DNA from: a virus
Direction: 5' to 3' (one strand)
DNA length: 43,314 nucleotides
IMG/VR virus record: IMGVR_UViG_3300025914_000023
Coordinates: 1-43,314 of that record
Position numbers and translations under genes: made by a program. The notes beneath the pieces are model-generated. The model worked only from the letters and a program-made list of their open reading frames with translations. It did no database searches and was not told where the DNA came from. The first letter of the stretch is position 1. Every line of letters begins with the position of its first letter. Below are positions 37,864 to 43,314 of this stretch, piece by piece.

Positions 37864-38207
37864 TGGTCTTCTACCGCTGCGGCCATGTCCAGGGCGGCCT
37901 GAAGTGCTCCTGGCGGGATGCTGCGCATGGGGTCACCGGACAACAGCAGCCCCTGAATGTCGGTTGGGATGCCGCTCCTGGCCAACGCGAGGACGGCTGC
38001 GGTCAGCTCCGCTGATCTCCGCGCCTGGAGCCATTGGTGGGTTGTCACGGGCACGACGCGCGCAATCAGGTCTCGACGCGCCAGCACGAGTGCGCGCGCG
38101 GCTTTGGGCCACTCCTCCGGGGGAAGGGCGCCGCAGGTTTCGTCTCGACGGACTGCGCGCTCAAATCGCGCGACAAGCGTCTCCGGGCGATAGGGCCATC
38201 GGTTCAT
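37860..38207 (-). CDS. Hypothetical protein, 115 aa
   Basis: Starts MNRWPYRPETLVARFERAV; all-helical and Ala/Arg-rich (EEWPKAARALVLARRDLI, SAELTAAVLALARSGI). Not recognised. Its ATG overlaps the stop of the SLOG-like gene, and its stop overlaps the membrane gene start, both by four bases. Confidence 0.7.
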   Translation of the reverse strand: MNRWPYRPETLVARFERAVRRDETCGALPPEEWPKAARALVLARRDLIARVVPVTTHQWLQARRSAELTAAVLALARSGIPTDIQGLLLSGDPMRSIPPGALQAALDMAAAVEDQ

Positions 38208-38647
38208 CGCATGAGATCCCAGCTCGTGAACGTTTCGCCATCCGGCAGGATCACGGTCAGCGGGCGCTTCAGCTTGCGCGCATAGCGGATCGTCGCCCAT
38301 GTGCCGCTGTAGGGCGTCGGCGTGAAGGTCGAGGGGCAGGCGATCACGCGGCGCGTCTCTTCGACGATGGTGTGATTTCGGCGGATGGGACGCTGCGCAA
38401 TCCGATATTCGTCGGCGTCACGAACCATGGCCTTCCATTTGACGTGGATAATGGCGGGGTGGGCGACGACGCGCCAGCGGAGCCCCTTGGCCATGTGGTG
38501 GGCGAAAAGGTCGGCTCCAGTGCAGTCGCCATGGTGCAGCTCAAGGTCTTTGTAAAGGCCGTTGAGGGCGTGAGCTTCCGTCACCAAAGCGTCGGCCTGG
38601 GGGTCCGGAAGGTCGAAGCGACTGCCACTGAAGCCGACAAGTTCCAT
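38204..38647 (-). CDS. SLOG-fold (YspA/DprA-related) protein, 147 aa
   Basis: LVGFSGSRFDLPD (nucleotide-binding loop), HHGDCTGADLFAHHMAKG, VVAHPAI, RNHTIVEETRRVIACPST and SGTWATIRYARKLKRPLTVI are the ordered signatures of the YspA-type SLOG superfamily. These proteins bind nucleotides or NAD/ADP-ribose derivatives. Common in phages, function often unknown; a counter-defence or metabolite-sensing role beside the macro-like gene is inference. Confidence 0.8.
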   Translation of the reverse strand: MELVGFSGSRFDLPDPQADALVTEAHALNGLYKDLELHHGDCTGADLFAHHMAKGLRWRVVAHPAIIHVKWKAMVRDADEYRIAQRPIRRNHTIVEETRRVIACPSTFTPTPYSGTWATIRYARKLKRPLTVILPDGETFTSWDLMR

Positions 38648-38649
38648 GG

Positions 38650-39711
38650 TCAGCCGGCCTTCGTGCGGACGTGTGGCGCGATCTTCGGAAAGATGACTCC
38701 CCGCTGACGCGCGCCGGTGATCAAGTCCTTGACCGCAACCTCCGTCTCTCCAGTCCGCTCGGCGATGATGGTTGGGCTCATGCCCTCCAGGCGTAGCCGT
38801 ACGACGTTTTCGCGCATCGCCTCATAGGCGTTCGTGGTCATTCCGCGCGCCGTCGCGCCGCGCATGATGGCTCCCCTCACCTTAGCGCCAACATCATTGA
38901 AGCCGGGGAATACCTTCTGGCCGGCCATAAGGACGGTCGCGCCGTTGGCTCCCTTCAGGAATTGTTGGGGTTCCTCCGGGGCCGCTGGAGGGGCCTTATC
39001 CTCGATCTCGGCGTCTTCATACTCGACATCACGAACGAGGTCGTATCCGGCCGCAATGGCCTGACTGAGCCAATTCCAGCACGTGGGCTCGTCAATGCCG
39101 ATCGCGTCGGCGATCTCGTCCATGGGCTTCTTGTTCGATCGCAGCCGGATGAATTCGGCGCGGGCGCGCATGTACTCGGGGACGGTCTTGCGGCGGCGCT
39201 TGGCGGCCAATTCCATTCCGCGCATCGCCCGACCGTCGATCTGTTCCATGCGGGTAACGAACCGCTTTGCGGGCGGAGCGGCCTTCGCGCCCTTCTTGTC
39301 TTTCGGCTTGTTCACTGGCGGTATCGGGCCGCTCGCGCGCGCAGCTCGGATCACAGCCTGAACCTGCATGAGCGGAAGGTCCGTCTCTTCCACGATCTCC
39401 CGCGGACTGCGACCCTGGAGACGAAGCGCCATGATGCGCTCTTCGTCGCTGGCGGCAGGTCGGGCCATCTTGGGCGCCGGAAGGGCTGGAGCGGCCTCCC
39501 TAGCGCCCTGAGCGGCCATCAGGAGCGGATCGGGCCCATGCATGCTGACCGGCGCCCCGGCATAGGTCAGTGCGATCGCCTCCAGTTGCACCACGCTCGC
39601 TTCGCGCAGCGGGCCATCCGGGATGCTGGCCAAGGCGGTTAGCGCTCGGAAGGCTCCAGGCATGGCGAAGAACCGCGCCATGGTGATTGGGTCCATAGGC
39701 CCATCGGTCAT
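38650..39711 (-). CDS. Multi-HTH DNA-binding protein, 353 aa
   Basis: At least three HTH-like units can be seen: residues ~88-118 (ERIMALRLQGRSPREIVEET), ~185-215 (FIRLRSNKKPMDEIADAIGI), and ~305-335 (VVRLRLEGMSPTIIAERTG). Each resembles sigma-region-4-like DNA-binding helices, separated by basic linkers (KPKDKKGAKAAPPAKR). Possibly a phage regulator with repeated DNA-contact modules; I do not recognise the family. Largest gene of the leftward operon. Confidence 0.65.
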   Translation of the reverse strand: MTDGPMDPITMARFFAMPGAFRALTALASIPDGPLREASVVQLEAIALTYAGAPVSMHGPDPLLMAAQGAREAAPALPAPKMARPAASDEERIMALRLQGRSPREIVEETDLPLMQVQAVIRAARASGPIPPVNKPKDKKGAKAAPPAKRFVTRMEQIDGRAMRGMELAAKRRRKTVPEYMRARAEFIRLRSNKKPMDEIADAIGIDEPTCWNWLSQAIAAGYDLVRDVEYEDAEIEDKAPPAAPEEPQQFLKGANGATVLMAGQKVFPGFNDVGAKVRGAIMRGATARGMTTNAYEAMRENVVRLRLEGMSPTIIAERTGETEVAVKDLITGARQRGVIFPKIAPHVRTKAG

Positions 39712-39992
39712 ATCCAGGTCTCCACTATCTTCGGGTCATCGGCGTCCAGCCGGTCAAGTTGGGTCAGCCCTAGCTGCACCATGTAGAGGCGTAACTTATC
39801 CAGGTCGCGAAATCCAACGGCCAAGGCACAAGGCGTCGGCTCCGGGAGAGAGACCCAAAGCCGAGCAATGTAGAGATCTGGGGCGTCGGCGGGATGGTCG
39901 TAGACGACGAATTGCGGAAGGTCGTTACGCAGCCGATAAAGCTCCGCGCGGATCGTATCTCCATCGTCATAGCGACCTGGACGCGGGGTCAT
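39708..39992 (-). CDS. Hypothetical protein, 94 aa
   Basis: MTPRPGRYDDGDTIRAELYRL, then DLYIARLWVSLPEPTPCALAVGF and DLDKLRLYMVQLGL: a compact alpha/beta protein found in alphaproteobacterial prophages, function unknown. Start at 39992 overlaps the stop of the upstream gene (ATGA); stop overlaps the multi-HTH start. Confidence 0.7.
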   Translation of the reverse strand: MTPRPGRYDDGDTIRAELYRLRNDLPQFVVYDHPADAPDLYIARLWVSLPEPTPCALAVGFRDLDKLRLYMVQLGLTQLDRLDADDPKIVETWI

Positions 39993-40240
39993 GCGTCGCG
40001 GTCCAGTTTCCAGGGCCACGCGGGGACAACGCCCTCATCCAGGTCGGCCAATGCGATTTCGGCGAAACAGGCGACAGCCGCAGCGGGCATTGGATGACCG
40101 AGGCTGAGGAGGATTTCAACGCCCCGGATCGCCTGCGCCTGGACCTCGGCCGGCGAGCCCTCGTGAAAGTAGCGGTGAAGGGTGGTGGCGAAGGTCTCCA
40201 GGCTCCATTCCGAAGCCGCCTTGGCGGGGTCGTCAGGCAT
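39989..40240 (-). CDS. Hypothetical protein, 83 aa
   Basis: MPDDPAKAASEWSLETFATTL, HRYFHEGSPAEVQAQAIRGVEILLSLGHPMP in pieces: an all-helical acidic protein, not recognised. Start at 40240 overlaps the upstream HTH gene by eight bases; an upstream ATG at 40264 is possible. Confidence 0.65.
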   Translation of the reverse strand: MPDDPAKAASEWSLETFATTLHRYFHEGSPAEVQAQAIRGVEILLSLGHPMPAAAVACFAEIALADLDEGVVPAWPWKLDRDA

Positions 40241-40634
40241 TGCCGTGCTTCCACTGGCGCTCATAGCCGAGAACGGACATCACGGTTGCGATCGTCCAGT
40301 TCTGCGGGCGCCGCACGTCGCCATAGAGCCAGTTGTAAATTGTGAAGCGGCTCACCTTGTGGCCAGCGCGTTCCGTCAGCTCCTCGATCTCTTCGGCGGT
40401 CATACCGCTCTGCTCGATCGCGAAAGCGACGAAGTCCATCTCTGGGTCTTTGTCGATCCAGTTGTACTTCAGCCATGAGGCGGCCGGGATGAAGTTCTTG
40501 CGGGTCTTGGCGAACGGCGTGTTGAACCTATTGGTCCCGGCGTGTGGTCCGCTCGATGATGCGGCTGGCATAGGCTGCTCCCTTGAAGGGGCTGGCTTCG
40601 GGCTGAAGGCGCGAAGGGCTGCGGAAAGGGCCAT
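40233..40634 (-). CDS. HTH DNA-binding protein, 133 aa
   Basis: Residues ~70-115 form an XRE-like HTH: EQSGMTAEEIEELTERAGHK, VSRFTIYNWLYGDVRRPQNWTI in pieces. The N-terminal ~60 residues are disordered (SPKPAPSREQPMPAASSSG). AGGGAG precedes the ATG. A regulator within the leftward early operon. Confidence 0.75.
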   Translation of the reverse strand: MALSAALRAFSPKPAPSREQPMPAASSSGPHAGTNRFNTPFAKTRKNFIPAASWLKYNWIDKDPEMDFVAFAIEQSGMTAEEIEELTERAGHKVSRFTIYNWLYGDVRRPQNWTIATVMSVLGYERQWKHGNA

Positions 40635-40661
40635 ATTCGAAACTCCCTAGCTGTTTCGGGT

Positions 40662-41072
40662 TCAATTGCGTTGGTCGACGGTGAAGACAAAGGAGCGGTC
40701 TTCGGTACGCATTCGCAGGATGAATTCGCCCGTCTGGTCGACCTCTTCGACAGGGATTTTCACGGACCCCCCGTCGCGGTTGATGAGGACGATCAGGAGC
40801 TGATCGCGCAGCGGGCCAAAGACTTCCCGGCTCTCCGGATCGGTCGAGGCGTCTTGGACCCTGCGGTAATCGGTGCTGAACGCGGCGTTCTGGCGGTCGC
40901 GCAACAGCTCCAGGGAACGCGGCGTGATGGCGTCAACGATCATCCCGGCGACCGCCTTCAGCACGTCTTCTTCTGCGATTTCGTCGATGCGCGGCAGGAG
41001 TGCGCGCAGGTTGTAGACGATACCTTCGACGAGGATCGTGCGAATGACGGGCTGTGGGGATGGCTCGGGCAT
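40662..41072 (-). CDS. Hypothetical protein, 136 aa
   Basis: Unrecognised: strand VIRTILVEGIVYNLRALLPR, central helices (EEDVLKAVAGMIVDAITPR), and a C-terminal beta region (LIVLINRDGGSVKIPVEEVDQ, GEFILRMRTEDRSFVFTVD). Could be a small regulator or inhibitor; no motif decides. Confidence 0.7.
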   Translation of the reverse strand: MPEPSPQPVIRTILVEGIVYNLRALLPRIDEIAEEDVLKAVAGMIVDAITPRSLELLRDRQNAAFSTDYRRVQDASTDPESREVFGPLRDQLLIVLINRDGGSVKIPVEEVDQTGEFILRMRTEDRSFVFTVDQRN

Positions 41073-41078
41073 GACGGC

Positions 41079-41384
41079 TTACGCGCGCTCCTGGAGAAAG
41101 AACGAACCAACAAGGCCGTCCCTGGTGAAGATGATCCCGCGCTCTTCGAACGCGCGAAAGATCGCCTGCCGGTTGCTGGGTTTGCAGTAGCGCTGGGCGC
41201 GCTCGTAAAGGGCGATGGTCGAGAGACCGAGGCCCGCGGCGGCGGCAAGGTCTTTCTGCGACAGGCCCAGGGTGAGCCGGGCGGCCTTGCAAAGCGGCGG
41301 CGTCATGGCCCTCCAGGGCTCTGCGGGTATGCCGGGCCCTGCGTTTCCGCGGCGCATATTGTAGCGGTCCCGATGTTCAGTCAT
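41079..41384 (-). CDS. XRE-family HTH regulator, 101 aa
   Basis: Core HTH at residues ~33-75: KAARLTLGLSQKDLAAAAGL, GLSTIALYERAQRYCKPSN, IFRAFEERGIIF. This is the standard small prophage regulator. ATG at 41384 overlaps the upstream stop by eight bases; MTPPL (residue 27) is an alternative start. Seven bases separate it from the next gene. Confidence 0.8.
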   Translation of the reverse strand: MTEHRDRYNMRRGNAGPGIPAEPWRAMTPPLCKAARLTLGLSQKDLAAAAGLGLSTIALYERAQRYCKPSNRQAIFRAFEERGIIFTRDGLVGSFFLQERA

Positions 41385-41685
41385 CGAAGTCGCCCATGAT
41401 CACGCGGGCGCGGATACGAAGAGCGGCGGGGGAGCCGTCTGCGGCCAGTTCTTCGGCCAACGCCATCTTTGGAAAGGCGAGCGGTGAACCGAAATCGCTG
41501 TAGAAACCGGTCCCCGCCTTGTTGGCCAAATCCCCCAATCCGGCATCCCTTAGCGCTGTTTCGAGTCTGTTATCCGTATCCTTGGAATGCATTTTGCGTC
41601 CTTTCAACCCCTTCAATCCTGCAAATTCCTGCGCCCGCCTAAAACGCCGCAGAAATCGCACGTTAGAATTGCGCAGCTCGGTCAT
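41377..41685 (-). CDS. Hypothetical protein, 102 aa, with internal start
   Basis: From ATG 41685 (GGGAGA upstream, ATGA overlap with the previous stop) it reads a basic N-terminus (SNVRFLRRFRRAQEF), then MHSKDTDNRLETALRDAGLG and an acidic tail (RARVIMGDFDD). A second in-frame ATG at 41592 has its own AAAGGA and lies inside an operator-like dyad, so a shorter 71-residue form may be made under separate control. Function unknown. Confidence 0.6.
   Translation of the reverse strand: MTELRNSNVRFLRRFRRAQEFAGLKGLKGRKMHSKDTDNRLETALRDAGLGDLANKAGTGFYSDFGSPLAFPKMALAEELAADGSPAALRIRARVIMGDFDD
41588..41598 (-). promoter_or_regulatory. Operator-like dyad TGCATTTTGCG within the leftward operon
   Basis: Same dyad as at 34895 and 35065. 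On the minus strand it contains the alternative ATG at 41592 with AAAGGA just upstream. It is the only strong copy that may lie inside a coding frame. Confidence 0.5.
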
Positions 41686-41873
41686 GCGCTGTTCTCCCGA
41701 AGGCGCCGCCGCCACTCTCGGTAGGTCATGCCGGGGACTGCGGGCCACGTCGGGACCATGCCTTTGAGCTTCACTTCCCAGGTCCGATGACACAGGGCGC
41801 AGGAACGAACGGTGCGATCTCGGCTCCAGCGGAAGCGGTGTCGGGGGCCGAACGGGCAAACTGCTTCTGCCAT
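41682..41873 (-). CDS. Zinc-ribbon-like protein, 63 aa
   Basis: CPFG near residue 6 and CALC near residue 26 make one possible zinc site within VCPFGPRHRFRWSRDRTVRS; the remainder is Trp/Arg-rich (MTYREWRRRLRENSA). It overlaps the upstream gene by 103 bases, which is long for this operon, so either its start or the upstream end may be wrong. ATGA junction with the next gene supports it. Confidence 0.55.
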   Translation of the reverse strand: MAEAVCPFGPRHRFRWSRDRTVRSCALCHRTWEVKLKGMVPTWPAVPGMTYREWRRRLRENSA

Positions 41874-42097
41874 AGGAGGTCGGCCTTTCGTTCGCGGCCA
41901 CGCGCTCGGCTGCGGATGCGATAGGTCAGGGTGCGGCGCGCCTCCCGCAGGGCTTTCATCGTGCGTTCGGTCGCCTCGATCTGGGCGCAGATGTCGGTCA
42001 GAAGCTGCTTCTCGTGCGGCGTCGCATGCTTGCGATAGGCGAGATGATCCGGATTGAACCGGAAGCCGCCCTTGCGGCCGGTGAGGGGTTTGCTCAT
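41771..42097 (-). CDS. Hypothetical basic protein, 108 aa
   Basis: MSKPLTGRKGGFRFNPDHLAY, then HEKQLLTDICAQIEATERTMKALREARRTLTYR in pieces: a helical hairpin rich in Arg, with a hydrophobic C-terminus (AEIAPFVPAPCVIGPGK). Not recognised. Start overlaps the upstream stop (ATGA, 42094-42097). Confidence 0.65.
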   Translation of the reverse strand: MSKPLTGRKGGFRFNPDHLAYRKHATPHEKQLLTDICAQIEATERTMKALREARRTLTYRIRSRARGRERKADLLWQKQFARSAPDTASAGAEIAPFVPAPCVIGPGK

Positions 42098-42267
42098 GCG
42101 GCGTTCCTCCACAGGCGCTGGTGAGGGCCGTGGACCTTGTGCCAATAGCGCCACTTCAGGGTCAGCAGCCATTCGAGCTGGACGCTCCGGCCGGGATGCC
42201 GGCGGAACATGGCGGCCACGCGCCGGCTATATTTCCGCAGGCGGTGGAAGTTGCTGGCGTTCTTCAT
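42094..42267 (-). CDS. Small basic protein, 57 aa
   Basis: A 57-codon gene, MKNASNFHRLRKYSRRVAAM to GPHQRLWRNAA, very basic and Trp/His-rich. It is bounded by ATGA overlaps with the methyltransferase stop (42264-42267) and the next start (42094-42097), which is good evidence it is translated. Possibly nucleic-acid-binding; family unknown. Confidence 0.65.
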   Translation of the reverse strand: MKNASNFHRLRKYSRRVAAMFRRHPGRSVQLEWLLTLKWRYWHKVHGPHQRLWRNAA

Positions 42268-43292
42268 CGCATCACCCGAATAAGTCGAGCTGCGCCGGGG
42301 GCGACGGGTGCAAGACGAAACGCGAGAGTTCGGAACGCAAGCGCCGCCTGTAGCGGCAGAACGCCATTCCCGAGCTGGCGCACCCGGTCGATGCGAAGGC
42401 CGTCGACTCGCCGAGCGGTAGCAGGGTCCAACCCTCCGGCCAGTCCATCAGCCATTCCACGAAAGACGGGTTCAAGGTGAGGCCGGACCGCGAGGACTTC
42501 CCGCCAGGCGGCGGTGTCGTTGGGTCCAGGCGGTGGTGAAGCTCCCGCACCTGTCCAGGTAATAGCAGCTCGTCCTTGCGGGGGCCTGAGCGGGTCCGCC
42601 GGCCCCCGTCCGTGTCGGCGATGGTCGGCGTGGCCCATAGGCCCGCGGTCTCGCTCAAAGGCCGCGCGTTCCGGGCGTGGATGACGTCGGACGCGTGTAC
42701 GCTCCGGTGATCCCGTTCGGTCGGCGTCGGCCAAAGGTCTAGGCTGGGGGGATCGCGAGGGGTCGCGGACTGCGAGGATGAAGAACCTTTCCCTTTCGTG
42801 GCGCCGTCCGACTTCCGCCGCCGTGAAAAGTCCGCCCTCAACCTGGAAACCCAGCCGTCGAAGCTCTCGGTAAATTCGATAGGCGCCGGCGAGCAAGCCG
42901 CCGACATTCTCGATGAATACGGCCCAACATCGGGTCTGGGCGATGAGTCGGCGGGTGGCGGGCCACAGGTCGCGGTCGTCGTCGTAGCCGCGACGCTCTC
43001 CGGCAAGGCTCCACGGCTGGCACGGGATGCCGCCAAAGACGATGTCCACGAGGCCACGAAAGCGGCGGCCTGGGACGGTTCTGGCATCCGACCATATAGG
43101 CGCTGGAGCCAGATAACCCGCTTCAATCGCTTCCGCCAAAGTCGCGACGGCGACCGCGTCCCTCTCCACGTATAGGACCGGACGAAGGCGCGGTACCGCA
43201 AGGTCCATGGCCAAGTCGAGGCCCCCGGCCCCCGAACAAAGGGAAACGGCGGTAAGGTCTCGTGCGGCGGAATGTAGAGCCACATTGAACAC
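42264..43292 (-). CDS. C5-cytosine DNA methyltransferase (Dcm family), 342 aa
   Basis: Motif I VSLCSGAGGLDLA (residues ~15-27), motif IV FGGIPCQPW with catalytic Cys91, and motif VI ENVGG (Glu128), ending with target-recognition and closing motifs (RQLGNGVLPL near 310). It transfers methyl groups to C5 of cytosine, probably guarding phage DNA from host restriction. No cognate nuclease is seen. GTG start at 43292, with GAGG three bases upstream; the start repeats at position 110, so the gene spans the circle junction. Confidence 0.88.
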   Translation of the reverse strand: MFNVALHSAARDLTAVSLCSGAGGLDLAMDLAVPRLRPVLYVERDAVAVATLAEAIEAGYLAPAPIWSDARTVPGRRFRGLVDIVFGGIPCQPWSLAGERRGYDDDRDLWPATRRLIAQTRCWAVFIENVGGLLAGAYRIYRELRRLGFQVEGGLFTAAEVGRRHERERFFILAVRDPSRSPQPRPLADADRTGSPERTRVRRHPRPERAAFERDRGPMGHADHRRHGRGPADPLRPPQGRAAITWTGAGASPPPGPNDTAAWREVLAVRPHLEPVFRGMADGLAGGLDPATARRVDGLRIDRVRQLGNGVLPLQAALAFRTLAFRLAPVAPGAARLIRVMR

Positions 43293-43314
43293 GTCCTCAA
43301 AGGTCCCATTCCGG
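43189..43314. repeat. Right copy of 126-bp terminal direct repeat
   Basis: Identical to 7-132. In this copy the methyltransferase frame is continuous, so this junction represents the true sequence. Confidence 0.9.

Noticed and set aside
42272-43309. A 345-codon frame overlapping the methyltransferase on the same strand
   Set aside because: Pro/Ser/Arg-rich product without motifs; the overlapping frame carries complete methyltransferase motifs.

Overview
The window is one complete, roughly 43.2 kb, high-GC genome of a temperate tailed phage with P22-like virion gene order. The first and last ~126 bases (7-132 and 43189-43314) are identical, so the sequence is best read as a circle (a circular or permuted genome cut by assembly). 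The host is probably an alphaproteobacterium. The phage carries a GcrA-type cell-cycle regulator, a family largely confined to that class, and a KGG stress-type protein common there. Caulobacterales is plausible but not proven.

Layout. (1) A long leftward early operon starts near 1.74 kb, runs down to 115, crosses the sequence end through a C5-cytosine methyltransferase, and continues from 43.3 to 36.3 kb. It holds about two dozen small, tightly overlapping genes: several HTH proteins, a SLOG-fold protein, an A1S_2505-type protein, membrane proteins and an excisionase-like protein. (2) A repressor (1808-2407) faces a rightward early/replication block (2.5-8.3 kb): Cro-like protein, RuvC-like resolvase, a protein with an SSB-like tail, a primase-polymerase/RepA-type helicase, and the GcrA homologue. 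(3) Packaging and virion genes (8.3-31.8 kb): small and large terminase, portal, scaffold, N4gp56-family capsid, gp4-like adaptor, tail spike and fibre proteins, gp10-like, gp14-like, and four ejection-type proteins. Two regulatory islands interrupt this block: a leftward three-gene cassette facing a single-gene moron at 10.3-11.7 kb, and a KGG gene at 20.1 kb. (4) A leftward cassette (31.8-34.8 kb) has small membrane and lipoproteins (lysis candidates), a zinc-finger protein, tRNA genes and two unknowns. (5) The integrase (35.2-36.4 kb) lies beside an atypical tRNA-like gene.

Two features stand out. First, a short dyad, TGCA-N3-TGCA (mostly TGCATTTTGCR), recurs about a dozen times, mostly in gene starts and intergenic gaps where it overlaps predicted promoters. 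It looks like the operator of one repressor controlling early, moron, capsid-region, tRNA-side and integrase promoters. Second, at 33.41-33.51 kb the 3' half of a tRNA (anticodon-like arm, T arm, acceptor strand, CCA) lies immediately upstream of a matching 5' half (acceptor strand, D arm). This is a permuted order whose acceptor strands pair perfectly. It may be a permuted tRNA gene or a relic of integration into a tRNA. No recognisable endolysin was found.
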